A DNA stretch of 64,000 bases from Burhinus oedicnemus (Eukaryota > Chordata > Aves > Charadriiformes > Burhinidae), in contig VFFE01007212.1 of the NCBI GenBank assembly GCA_008921705.1, forward strand, positions 792,076 through 856,075. Direction: 5' to 3'. Below the pieces are notes generated by a model, which searched no databases, was not told where the DNA came from, and saw only the letters and a program-made list of their open reading frames with translations. The translations under genes and the position numbers were made by a program. Positions within the stretch are counted from its first letter, which is position 1; every line of letters begins with the position of its first letter. Positions 25,501 to 36,765 of this stretch are shown here, piece by piece.

Positions 25501-28500
25501 AGGCAATCGCAACAACATATATTAGGTAAGATTACATTAGGTACATCTAGAAAGATGTCCTACCACTTTATATTATCAAAACTCTATGCTGCGATTTAGC
25601 CTATGGATTTATTTTCAATACATTCTTGATCATCAAGGGCTTGAATAGGGTTAATGAACTCATGTGCTCTCAACAGACGCAGTGTGTAAGGTCACCAGCT
25701 TGTCACAAGTCTTGAAGATGATATGCTTGTGAAAAGGCAGCTTACTTTGAGTCCAAATAATAAATAGGTGTTCCTGGCTGGGACATTCACATAAGGCTCC
25801 AACAAGAATATTTGCTGCTAGTAAGAATCTCCATCATCCCAAGAAGGCAAGGGACTTTGCTTGTTAAAGACAGTTTTTAGTGTTTACTCACCATGACAAA
25901 AATGTTGTGTGATATCTGTTGGGCAGAGGACTACACCACCGCTATTCAAAAGTATTCTGCGATTGCAGTAGGCTCCCGCAATCCCTGGTATTTGTGCAGC
26001 TATGACTCACTATCTGGGGCTTACACAGGGACTACTGCTCGGCATAATGTGGCAGTGACTCAAGGCCGAGAGACAGCATGAATGTGTCTTTTCCATTGGT
26101 GCTGCATTTATTCCGAGGGGCAGACCTCATTCTGCTGCGGACCCATTCTATGGAGCAACAGCAAAATCTTGGACCGGCTAAAAGCAAAGTCTATCATTCT
26201 TGCCATGATTCACCTAGAGAGAGCAGCTGGACTTCAGGCAATGCTCACAACCCAAGCTATAAATGTCAAAACCTGCAGACGGGACTTTATCAGAAAACGA
26301 AATAACAATTTACAGAAAGAAATTTGTAGAATGAGCAAAGGCAAGCAAGATTCAGGATGGAAACAAGGGTCTGCCAAAAGACAACACTGACAAGAGTGAT
26401 GGCCTTTATATCTCTCTTTTCTTGTCTTTCCATAAGATTTTACACATAAACCCTGCCCTTTTGACTAAGTGGAGTGTGTGCAACCACCACTGAAATTTAA
26501 CGAGGTGGTTTAAGAAATTATAGTCATTGATACTATAGTAGATACTTTGAAGAAATTCTGAGGTGAGAAAGATACAAGTTGGAAAAACGGAAGTGGGGGT
26601 ATGGTCCTCTTAAAATAATCTTTTCTTAGCAGAAACAGTGTGATCCAGGAGGAGCCGCAAACTTTCTTGTAAATAGACGTCCAGTTCCTGGTATTGATCT
26701 GGAAGGAAGTGGGGACTATGATAAAGAGCTGTGGAAGGCGGATGGTGGAAATCCCTCAGCTATGAGAGACACTGTCAAATTCTGCACGAATGGCAGCTTC
26801 TGCTCAACACCTGTCATAAACCTGTGACACACTGAGACTGGCAGCAGCTATTAACATACTGCAGGCTTTGCAATACTTCCTAAACAGGAAGGCTAGCCCC
26901 TGGGTGGACAACATTTTGCTAGGAGCTAATAAGTGTTTAATGGTGAAAAAGGATGAGTAGTTTAGAAGAAATATTTTAAAGTAAAGGAACTATGAAGCAA
27001 AATATATTAGAAAATTAATTTTAATTTACATTTTATTTTATTAAATTGCAATTATATTTTTCAGACTAAATAAAGAATCTGTTTTACATGGCTAATACAG
27101 CGTGGTAATTGAGGTGAAGCTTCATAAAAACATGCAATGCTTTTAACAGCTATTAGGGAAATCAAAGACTCTAACATCCAGAGTATCACTTGCAACACAG
27201 CTCAAGCAGAAGATAATAGGAGTATCACCAATCTTGTCAGTGGAATTATTTTAGGAGATACTTTCAAGAGAATGGCTGAATTACCCCAGGGAAGAATCAT
27301 ACTTAAGAATAATAGAGTCATCAATGATACAAACTGAAGCAGCTGTTCCATTAGTCTCCAATCAAAAGGGTGAATTGGTATTGATAATCACAACTGATAA
27401 GGACCTTCCTGAGAGCATATGATAAACCATAAGATAACTCTTCCACTTTTAAAAACAGTTGATTTCTATGTCATTCACTAGAATTATCTCTGCACAGTAA
27501 CCATTTTTTGTCATGCTAGAATGATGAAATTTCATCATATGCAGATGCTAGAATATGCAAGTCAGTGATTGAAGGCAACTGCAGAAGCAAGAGTTTGTCT
27601 AGGAGCAAAAGATTTAAGACTAAGGGTCTTCTAGTCCTACTTTCTGGTACTGTTTGAGTGAGAAAAACACTCTTCTCTGGGACATGTTAAAAACAAAATC
27701 AAAGCACGTTAATATTGATGATGCAACAAAGTAGTTTTGAAAGCATACCATGAAATATATCTTTAAAAGATTAGCAGACTTCTGCATTTTGACACAGTGG
27801 AATATGCATTTATTCTTTAAGCTCCACGCTATCTCAATGCTGCTTAATGTTGACACGTTTGATATCATCAGCAAATGATTACTGGTAATTAACAGCATAT
27901 TCTTTACACAATCTAGTGAGGACCTGTCATGACACACTGCTTAGGAAGGTTGGATTTTTTTCTTTTTCTCTCAGTAATTAAGCTCGGAAGCAATGCTCAT
28001 TGTACATGATGTATTTTGACCTGTTCCTGCCACTGTGAATAAACCTATTGACCCAATAGCTGAGTTTACACCAAGCTGTATTGTAGGACAGTTCTGTTTG
28101 ATTATGTAGTGAATACTCAATAACAATTAAAATAATTTGAAGCTCAGCTAGATTTCTGCTTATTTCTCTAGTAAGCACAGGAGATACTGATGATTGTGAT
28201 GTATTCAAAATGGAAATTAAACAATTGTTTTTTAAAGTGTCCTACAGCAACCAATAATGGGAAGATGGAAAAAGAACCTTAAGAAGAAAGATGGAGGTGC
28301 AAAAGAAAAGGAGAAAATTAGTACAACTTCGGAGAATGTACACCCTCTGTAAAAGGCAGCAAAATACAATCTAATACACCAAAAAGCAATCTCTAAATAT
28401 CTCAGGCTTTTGTTACAATTGAGAGATCTAGAGGTCAATTAACAACAATTACAGCAGTTCAGCAAGTGACATAATATATTGCAGAGAGAGTGTTAATGTT

Positions 28501-30837
28501 CTGGACAGCAATTATATCACCCTTCATTTAGATTTGCTATGGGATTCTGTTACTAAGAGTTTAAATCGGCATTCTGGAGAGAATGTTTTTCAATTATCAG
28601 ACAGACCAGTCTTATGAAGAGACCTTTTTAATGTCTTGTGCTTTGCAGATTAAAAAACTTCTTGTACTCTAAGGAGGATTGGTCAGGATAGGGTATACTG
28701 AAAAGCCACTTTCAACTTTCAACAAAGGCTGAGCCAAGTACCAACTGAATCTTTTTGAAACTGGAAAAAGTACAGACCACAGTCTTTTGCCTGCCCCATT
28801 AGTTTTCATTTTCACATGTCTTTGTCCTCCTGATCTGGCTGGAACAGTAAGCGCTCGCAGTAGTCAGGTAGAACAGCTGCCCTGTTAGCCTCTAACAAAA
28901 TAAGACCAGACAGATAATCAAATATTAGTCTCCTGAGAACATTCTATAAGCCATGAAACAATTCTTGTTCTCACTGTTTGCAGGGAATTTCCATCCTACC
29001 TGGAGACAAGCGGAATCAGCAAAAAGAAAAGAGTTCTTTGATATATGATTTCAAAGTACGGGAGCACCTACACTGCCAGGCTGATTTGCCATGATTCACG
29101 CCAGGGTCCTAGTCCTCTAATACTTCACTGTGGCTTTGGCTACATTGGCAAATACTGTGGTGAAAAACCAACTGTGGTGAGAACCCAACACCAGCAGTAA
29201 GTGTGTTTTGGGGGGTTTACTTTAGACTAGCACTAATCTAGTCCCATAAACTGAAGACCCATTAGTGCTGGAGCACAGTAGGTTCCAGCACTCCTGGAAA
29301 GCACCTCCAAAATGATGCTGCAAGCATCTTTGCGTGCTCTGGGGCCTTTTTGTTATGCCAGCTAAAGCTCAGTAGGTGGAGGTGATGGGGAGGCTCACTT
29401 TGAAAGCACATACCTCATTTGAACTGAAGTGCCAACTTGTATAATGTACTCGCTGTACACTTGCACCACTGTGGTTCACTGGGTTGAACTATGTCGCTTC
29501 CTTGCCAGGGAAAATAGAGCATAGACTGGAGAAGAATTTGAACTAGTGCTCACCTCCTGCCCATGACACTGAGGCATTCCAAGCTGGACTTAACTTCCTA
29601 AAAGAACTAGAGTGCACCTTGGTGCCCCAATTCCCTGTAAGACTCCTTGCCTTGTCTGCAGCATACTGATACTTCACATTTGCAAGTATCCCTCTTCTCA
29701 TCGGTCACCATATTCCCTACCAAAGTCTGCTGTCTTTGAAGATGTGTCTTGGCAGATGGGAAATCCAGGCTCCTGAGAAATCCAGGGTCCTGGCCTCCAT
29801 TTTCTGGGAAATTGGCTGAAAAGTGAGGGTGAGGCAAAGAAAAAATTGTGCTTTCAGGGAGAAGAAGAGGGCGGGATTGTGGATTTATGTCCTGCAAAAC
29901 AGGAAGGATCAAAATTTATTTATTTGCTGTTTTCTGACTCATGTTGAAAATACTTGGAGGTCTAGTGAAAGTCAATGACAATAGTCATAGACCAAGGGAA
30001 TACTTGTGCTTTGAAGTTACCTTTCTGTACCTAAGCACTTCAGCCTCGTTACCATAGATCTGCCTACACTTCAATTTGTTTTTCATTTCATCATAGCTTA
30101 AATATAGAAGAAGGGTAACATGCTAATGTAAAGGAATATCACCTCACATGCTCTAACTCTTCCCCTCTCCCCTGGATGCAAAGATGGGTGCAGTCTTCTC
30201 CTTTCTCATATATGTCGTTCTCTACTTGAGATTACTTCTCTCATTTAATTTTTAAGTGCCGCTAAAGTTGTACTGTTAGTAATCATTTTAATGAATAACA
30301 TAAGTGAGTGAGCAGTTAAATCAATGTATCGGAGATGAAATCTTAATTAAAATGGTATTTAGCTATGGGAAGTGAGAGTTTTATAATTTATTTTCTATTA
30401 AGATGTTGACTGTTTCACTGAACACAATTATTTTGTGGTTTTAATCACAATATGAAAGCTGCACTGAAGTGACATTTCTGCATCTTTTGGTTCTCCCATG
30501 GTGAGCCACCATCTTCATCTTTAAAGGTCCATTTTAGAAGGCCAGTGCCAAAATGTTTGTATTCATTTTCTTTGTTCTTGAGATGGTTTTTTTTACATCT
30601 ATTGCAACAGTAGGCTACTGTGCTGCTTAAGATTGAATTTTATTAAAGAGTAAACATTCAGGTAGGATTAAGCATGATTATGCATATTTAAAACCACTTT
30701 TTCTGAATTGCCCTAAGAAGAATGGAAATGTTTTCATTTGGGCTGCAGGTTTAAAATACCACGCGTGTGACTCTGCACTTGCATTTGTGTTTACTCAAAT
30801 GCAAGCACATAAATCACATGTGCACACTTATTCAAGA
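16528..30837. other. intergenic sequence, no gene seen
   Basis: About 14 kb without a supported gene. Noteworthy contents are a diverged tandem duplication at 17,795-18,090, a short GC-rich patch at about 18,405-18,670 and a possible minus-strand solo LTR around 21.65-22.45 kb (see findings). The short open frames have no family signatures and no consistent splice signals. Most of the sequence is AT-rich and looks unique. Confidence 0.5.
17795..18090. repeat. diverged tandem duplication, offset about 187 bp
   Basis: Two copies, about 17,795-17,905 and 17,965-18,090, share the same order of blocks. The order is a C/T-rich lead-in ending in CATTTG, a T/G run, CCTA(G/A)CA(C/T)ATTTCAT(C/T)CTAGTGAATT, and then CCTTAG/TCTTAG with TTAGTGA and a second TTCCTT. 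The anchor TAGTGAAT is at 17861 and at 18048. The copies differ by many substitutions and small indels, so the duplication is old. Confidence 0.8.
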
Positions 30838-30925
30838 GGTCCCTACTCATTGCAGGGGGGTTGGACTAGATGACCTTTAAAGGTCCCTTCCAACCCAGAC
30901 CATTCGATGATTCTATGAATCTAAG
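30838..30925 (+). mobile_element. CR1 LINE, extreme 3'-end fragment
   Basis: Only the last ~88 bp of CR1 in sense orientation. The GGTTGGACTAGATGACC block is followed by aaaggtcccttccaaccc and the terminal ATTCGATGATTCTATGAA. Such very short 5'-truncated insertions are normal for CR1. It stops about 30 bp before the next CR1 tail, which runs in the opposite direction. Confidence 0.9.
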
Positions 30926-30952
30926 GGGTGAGGTACACACAGGAAATTCACG

Positions 30953-31526
30953 GAATCATGGAATCACGGAATTTTCAGAGTTGGAAGGGACCTCTAGAAG
31001 TCATCTAGTCCAACTCCCCTGCTGACGCAGGAATGCCTAGAGCACATTACCCAGGACTGCATCCAGGCGGGGCTTGAAAATCTCCAGAGAAGGGCACTCC
31101 ACAGCCTCCCTGGGCAGCCTGGTCCAGTGCTCTGGCACCCTCACCGTAAAGAAGTTTTTCTTATGTTTCAATGGAACTTCCGATGTTCCAACTTGTGCCC
31201 GTTGCTCCTCGTCCTGTCACTGGGATCCACTGAAAAGAGTCTGCCTCCATCCTCCTTCAACCCACCCTTTAGATACTTATAGGCAAGAATAAGGTCTCCC
31301 CTCAGCCTCCTCTTCTCCAGGCTAAAGAGTCCCAGCTCTCTCAGCCTTTCCTCTAAGGGAGATGCTCCAATCCCCCAGTCATCTTTGTTGCCCTACGCTG
31401 GACTCTCTCCAGTAGTTCCCTGTCCTGCTTGAGCTGGGGAGCCCAGAACTGGGCACAGTATTCCAGTTGTGGCCTCACCAGTGCTGAGTAGAGGGAATGA
31501 CCTCCCTCGACCTACTGATTGCTTTG
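30953..31526 (-). mobile_element. CR1 LINE, 0.57-kb 5'-truncated copy
   Basis: Minus-strand CR1. On the plus strand it begins with the complement of the octamer tail (ggaatcatggaatcacgga), then ttggaagggacctctagaag, the 3' UTR, and the complement of the C-terminal ORF2 region. That region includes the blocks for [15 protein letters not shown] residues around 31.30-31.33 kb and the [15 protein letters not shown] region near 31.43-31.48 kb. It is truncated at about 31,526. Its tail faces the tail of the fragment at 30,838-30,925. Confidence 0.93.
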
Positions 31527-34500
31527 TGCATCCACAGTTAAGGTCTACAAATGTAACTTCACCAAAAAAGTGTTACCTAAATTTGAATCTACCTTTTTGA
31601 AGATGTGGCTGCAATGGTCCTTGAGCTCTTGCTATTGTATATGCTTTTTTAGGTGGAGGACAGAAGACCATAATGCTTTGCTCTTCCTTCTCCATGCACT
31701 GGATGACTTTGCTCTTAGCAGGGTAAGTGCTCCTTACACAACTACATGAGTGAGGACCACCAATGTCCCTCAAGCACAGTGAATGAAAATGGGCCACCCA
31801 CTAGGGCTAGATTTTCAAAGCTCTTTATGCATTTGAAGTGGTATGCAGGCACACAAATCTGCCATTGTTTCACATGTTCCTGTCAGTAAAGTAGTTATGT
31901 CCGAGAGAAATTCAGCCAATGTGTGATGTCAACTATGGAAAATTACATATGGGTGTTTTCAGGTTCCTCTGTGGTCTTGAACGACTAAATTTTAAGGAAT
32001 CAAAATGCTTTTCAATACTAGGCATGAAGGCTCCCATGTGCAAAATATAGTGATATTAGCTAGTTTGCGGGTCTTTTTTCCTCCTCCTTCTTTTTGGACT
32101 TCAGCTTTAAGCATGAAAATTCTTTCTCATGTCGTTTTAGATGCATTACAGACTGTAGGTACCCTGAAGTTGAATAGGTGCCTTCCAGACTGGAAAGCAC
32201 AAGCTTGTGCTAAGTGCCTTTGCTCCTTTTACAGTGCCAGGGGGTTAGATGTATTTGTGTGGAATCCAAATCAATTCTCACACTTTTAAGAAGTTAGGAA
32301 AGGGCTGATCTACCCTGGCTGTGTTTTAGAGGACTTCTACATTGCATTTGATTATCCTATTATACTGCAATCCTCAAACCTGGAGGGTAGAGTAAGATTT
32401 CAGATGAGGTTGGGCAGAATGTAGGTGCTGAGCTGCTCAAACTAGTGCTCTTCTGGGTGTTTGTATGGGTGCTGCTCTACAGTCCTGGAGAAATTTCACA
32501 GTTAAATACAAGTGCTTTCTCTGGATCTTCCACTATTTGGTAGCAGCAGAACTGGGATGTGATTTTATACTTAGGTACTTAAAGTCTTTACCAAATTCAA
32601 CCCTTCAATTATTTTTCTTTTTCTGTTTGCCAACATGCCATTGCTTCCCATTTTATAATTAACTTTCTATACACTGATGAATTAATCAGTATTCTTTTTT
32701 TTTCTATAGACTTAACCAAACTGAAACTTTCATCTACAGTTTTTTCTATTGTCTTTAAAACCATTATTTCAGTGAGGAATCGGTTAAATAAAAGAATCTC
32801 AAGAGCAGATTCATAAGAACTCATGATTCATCTTTTTAACGTGGAAAGTTAACCACTCTGATAGTAGTCTCAAGCAGTTTCTGAAAGATGGCATTGCTGT
32901 CCTACTCACCCTATAACCCTGCAGCTCCTTTAACAAATAACTGATAGACTTAAAAAGGTTTTGAAAGACAGTGAATTATGTAGCCCTGTTCTTCTGTTCA
33001 CAGATTCATTAAATATGACTGAAGAAGTTAGAGACACTGGTTTTCCTTTGCAGAAGCCATTCCAGTTTGTGCCTCTTCAATAATAATAGCAATCTGAATC
33101 CTACACCTTTGCTTGTACATTAACATCCTTCAATTTGCTGCTTCTGAAGTGATGCATAGCAGGTCTGAAATTCCACTGTTGACCCCTTTCTTCACCTCTG
33201 TTCTATTTTTTTAAAGACAGCCCTCATACTCTGAGCAGGAGAAGATGGTTTTAACTGAGAATTTAAATGTTGCTGTTAGGTCAGCTGTTCCAGTACCAAG
33301 TGGCTGACGAATATCAGGAGGCCTTGGTAACTCATTGTCCTTTAGTTTATTATCCTGCATCAGCATCTCCTTCTTTTGACGCTCACCTAGGTAATTTCCC
33401 CAGCTTTTCTTCAATATCCTCTTTTCCATTTTGCAGTTTTCCTTTATTGCTTCTTTTGTTCCTTAGGAATACAGACAATCTGAGATGATTCCCCCCCCCC
33501 CCCAAGTTTTCTTCTGGTAAAGAATTTTTTTTATTATTGTTTCCTGTTTGCTTTTCAAAATTTTTAAAGCTATTTTTGATCTTGTATGTTACTTACTCAT
33601 GGAATATTTTCTTCTCTAGTTTTGAGAGGGATGGATTTCTATTGTTTATGTTAAAGTACAAGGAAAATTCAGATTTGGGACTTTCTGAAACCAGCTTGTC
33701 CTGATATCATCCTTATTTATGTGTCATTTGAGAAATCTCATTGGCACTGATTTTATTTTCAATTATTTTAATGGCACTTTTATGTGCCTTAGCATTCTAA
33801 ACCCAGAAATCAAATGAAAAATCTTATTTTCTCTCTGTTCATGCTACCTGTTATTTTAGCTGTAATCCTCCACCTTCGTCAGTGCTAGCAAGCTGCCGGA
33901 CCTACACAGGGGTGAAATTAAGTGTTTTTAAATAGATGCTCCAAACTGCTCAAGTAGAAAGAAGATGCCTTGTAATCCTGTAAGTATCCTTAAACTTCTT
34001 ATGTCAAACTTTCTCAGTAGTCACATTAATTATGTAATATATTTTAGTGACAGGATGAAATTTTATAGATTAGTAAAGAGTTTTAATAGCTCCATAAACA
34101 TCAGAATGCAAAGGCATAAGAAGAGTTCATGGCATTTTTTGTGAACGGCAGTCAATTTGACACATCAATCCATAATAAACCTAAAGACCACAGCTATTTT
34201 CAGGGTAAAAGGACTTCCCAGAGAGAAAGGGACTCGGGGACGGACTGCGCTTATTTTCTTGCTGAGGGGGACAGCAATCCTGCTCCTTGGAGCCAGTGCC
34301 ACCAGCTGCAGCAGGGGAGCTGCTTCTGCACTTACTCTGTAATAAATGCATGTTCCCTCCTCTGAGCTCATGCCTCTGCCATCATGCCAGGACGCTGCCT
34401 GCTGTGTTAATCCAGCAATAAAGAGACCTCAGGTCATACAATAATATGTGCCTTTACCGTCTGCCAGTACCCCCAGGACTGGCTATTAATTGTCAAGTCG

Positions 34501-34884
34501 TTGAATTTTCACTTAATGTACCGCAGCTCTCTGAAGCGTGCTGAGTTTCTTTAACCATTAAAGCCGCTGTAAACCGTATATATAAAATCATAACCAGAAG
34601 ATGATGCGTGAAGAAGCAGGAGAACCCAAAACAAAGCACTGCCTTTCATCGGAATAACCACTGAATGGGGGATTATTTACACTTCTGTGCAGTTACATCT
34701 TAACCCAAAGGCTGACGATGATGATGACTACGGAACGGTTTCACGCAGCGCAGGTTACTCCAGGAGTGCCCCACAGACAGCTGCAAGCGCGGACATCTCC
34801 GGGGCCAGGGAATGGGGTTGGGGAGGGATCCAGGGGCCATCCGACCCTGAGGCCAGGGAAAAAAATACGCTTTATTTAAGCGCT
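31527..34884. other. promoter-proximal intergenic sequence, no gene seen
   Basis: Unique sequence leading to the GABRG1 CpG island. A C13 homopolymer is at 33491-33503. The section from about 34.13 to 34.72 kb is less AT-rich, has no repeat signature, and includes homeodomain-type cores such as TTAATTGTC near 34.49 kb. It could hold proximal regulatory sequence, but this is inference. No coding exon with usable splice sites was recognised. Confidence 0.5.
33491..33503. repeat. C13 homopolymer
   Basis: Thirteen consecutive C residues on the plus strand (G13 on the minus strand). It could be length-polymorphic or a sequencing/assembly weak point. Confidence 0.9.
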
Positions 34885-35601
34885 AGTCCCGCCGGGACGT
34901 AACCGCCTGTCCCCCCCCGCCCCCTCCGCGGGAGAGGGCTGCAGGCGCGGAACCTGCGGCGCCTCCGCGGTTGCTTTTCCTGCGTCGGGTTTGCTTTTGG
35001 TGGGGGTTATATTAGGGTTTTTTTGTTTGTGGGTTGGGGTTTTTTTTTTGGCTACTTTGCCCCGCAGGTCTCCCGAGAGAGGCAGGAGGAGGGAGCAGCA
35101 GAGGGGAGACGAGCGGGGGGAGGGGGGATAATTAAAAAAAAAAAAAGGCGTTTTGCATGTTGTAGCAAGCCCCAGCGCATTTTATAGCGCAGCACCGCGC
35201 ATCGCCCGCTTTCCTCTCCCTTCCCCCCCGGGGGCGCTCCGCGGCCGCGCAGAGCCGCCTGCAGCCTCCGGGCTTGCGCGACTCTCGTTTCTTGGGTGCG
35301 CGGAATTCCCGGGGTTGCAGTTGCGCGCCGAGCATGCCGCCTGCCTTCAGCACGGCTTTAGGGACCGCGGCTGGAGCGGCGGACCCCTGCTCCTGGAGAC
35401 GGCCGAGGGGCTGGAGGGTACCCCCTTCCCGCGGCTGCTGCCGCCCTCCCCAAAATCGCGGTCGTGCCGGACGCGGGGCCGCGCAGTCCCCGCGGGTGCT
35501 CCGCGCACATCTCCCGGCGGCGGGTCTCCCCTCGGCAGAGCTGAGGGGCTGCCTCTCAGATTGCAAGCCGCCCTCTGAGTAGCTTTAAAAAATAAATAAG
35601 A

Positions 35602-35690
35602 AGATTTAAATATATATATATACACGTAGCTTTAAATATATATTTAACATTTTAGATGTTACGTATATTTATAGATATATAAGATCTATT
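35602..35690. repeat. AT-rich/TA-repeat tract within the CpG island
   Basis: Mostly TA dinucleotide steps (TTAAATATATATATATAC, then TTTAAATATATATTTAAC and ATAGATATATAAG), sharply bounded by GC-rich DNA on the upstream side. It could provide a TATA-like element or simply be a microsatellite. Confidence 0.7.
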
Positions 35691-35891
35691 TTATTTCCCT
35701 CTTTGGAGGCAATAGCAAATCAATGCCACCCTTTCTCCCAAGCATGTTTCCCTTCTAGTAACGGAGGCTCCACCTCTGCTAGGGATTGATTCGCCCAGCA
35801 GTTTTTAGGATAATTTATGGAGCAACCTGATGAGCCTATTGGGCGAGTTGCTCGGTCCTTGTAGAGTGGGTTCCTACCTGTTTGGGTGTTG

Positions 35892-35937
35892 TTTCTTTTT
35901 TTTTTTTTTTTCTCCCCCTTTCCCTTCCCCTCCCTCT
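35892..35937 (+). promoter_or_regulatory. 46-nt uninterrupted pyrimidine tract upstream of the start codon
   Basis: A pure C/T run including T16 (35896-35911) followed by CT/CCCTT blocks, about 105 bp before the GABRG1 ATG. Tracts like this are common in avian promoters as (GA/CT)n-type elements. They also resemble the polypyrimidine tract of a 3' splice site, and AG dinucleotides follow at 35956-35957 and 35979-35980. Either reading is possible. The run itself is seen directly and its role is inferred. Confidence 0.5.
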
Positions 35938-36041
35938 GCCTGCCGTGTGCCGGGGAGGGGGGGGAACGGTGGGATTGGCAGGGTCGCTATTCCCCAGCCT
36001 CTCCGGAGAAAACTCGGGGAAGGGAGAGCGCCTTCACGCCC

Positions 36042-36133
36042 ATGGATGCGTGGGGGGGCCCCGCGCCCCGCTGGAGCCGCCGCCGAGGGGCCCGGCTGCT
36101 GCTGCTGCTGCTGACCGTGCGGCTGGGGAGCGG
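36042..36133 (+). CDS. GABRG1: GABA-A receptor gamma-1 subunit, coding exon 1 (signal peptide)
   Basis: The first coding exon of a ligand-gated chloride channel subunit that assembles with alpha and beta subunits in the neuronal plasma membrane. The ATG at 36042 has G at +4 but C at -3, so its context is moderate. It is the only in-frame ATG that gives a signal peptide joining the gamma-1 N-terminus. Residues 1-18 are polar and Arg-rich (WSRRRGAR), followed by six Leu encoded by six CTG codons (36096-36113) and TVRLGSG. The RG-RL-LLLT-LG pattern matches the mammalian gamma-1 leader, although its first ~17 residues do not. The exon ends with two bases of a Gly codon before GTGAGT (36134), phase 2. 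Completed by the first base of exon 2, the junction reads LGSGADKADDE. Noncoding exon sequence upstream is not delimited. Confidence 0.9.
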
Positions 36134-36157
36134 GTGAGTACGGCGGGGACCCCCGCA

Positions 36158-36179
36158 CCGGCACCGGTACCGGTGCCGG
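36158..36179. repeat. 22-bp perfect GC-rich palindrome next to the exon 1 donor
   Basis: The core ggcaccggtaccggtgcc is self-complementary, and two more base pairs (CC/GG) extend it on each side. The centre lies between 36168 and 36169. It begins 24 bases after the exon/intron border. In RNA it could fold into a very stable hairpin with little or no loop, or pair between molecules. Confidence 0.9.
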
Positions 36180-36300
36180 CCGCCCGCACCCTCCCGCCGG
36201 CTCTCGGCTCCCTGCGCATCGCGCTCCGGGCTGAGCTCGGGGGGCTCCGGCGGGGCTTGGGGAAGGGGAGGAAGGGGGCGTGCTACGCGCCGCCAAACTT

Positions 36301-36377
36301 AAAAAAACCCCAAAACCTAAAATGAAAAAAACCCCCAAAATAATAATAAAAAAACCCCAACAAAACAACCCCAAAAG
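36301..36377. repeat. A/C-rich low-complexity tract
   Basis: About 77 bp of A runs and CCC/CCCC blocks (AAAAAAACCCC-type) interrupting the CpG-rich start of intron 1. A contrast in composition is all that can be said. Confidence 0.85.
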
Positions 36378-36727
36378 GTCCCGGTGCTGCGGCGGCGGGT
36401 CCCGCGGGCGGCTTGCGGGAGAAGCCGGCACCGGCAAAGTAAAACTTCTGCCGCATCCCACTTGTTCGCTGAGCGAGTTGGCGAGTCCGCGCTCAGCCCG
36501 GTGCTGGGGAAAGCGTGTGTCCCCCACCGCTCCCCTGCCCGCTGGGGGGAAGGGGGAAGGTCCGGAGCAGCCGGGGGGGCGAGCGGCCCCGCGGCCCGTG
36601 GAGGGGCGGCGGTGCGGGGCCGCCCGGAGCGGGGCGCTCCCCGCAGCCCCGGCTGCTCCCCGCCGCCGCGCCCGCCCGGCCCCGCTGGCTCGGCGGCGGC
36701 TGCTGGCAGAGAGGATGCTGCGGCGCC

Positions 36728-36765
36728 GCATCCTTCGGAAGAGGCTGCATCCTTCGGAAGAGGCT
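36728..36765. repeat. exact 19-bp tandem duplication in intron 1
   Basis: The unit gcatccttcggaagaggct occurs at 36728-36746 and again at 36747-36765, with three further bases (GCA) of a third unit. It lies about 600 bp after exon 1, in the GC-rich part of the intron. Confidence 0.95.

Noticed and set aside
25893..26390. Two overlapping frames with Cys/Trp-containing peptides
   Set aside because: Short, in different frames, no conserved domain recognised and no splice signals linking them.
35132..35578. Overlapping ~140-codon frames on both strands
   Set aside because: Products of high GC content; low-complexity translations, no family match, and no agreement with the GABRG1 splice model.
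35874..36731. 285-codon minus-strand open frame across the CpG island
   Set aside because: It is antisense to GABRG1 exon 1, has a Pro/Ala/Arg/Gly-rich composition expected from any GC-rich frame, includes runs translated from the poly-pyrimidine tract, and has no domain. Overlapping plus-strand frames of similar length exist.
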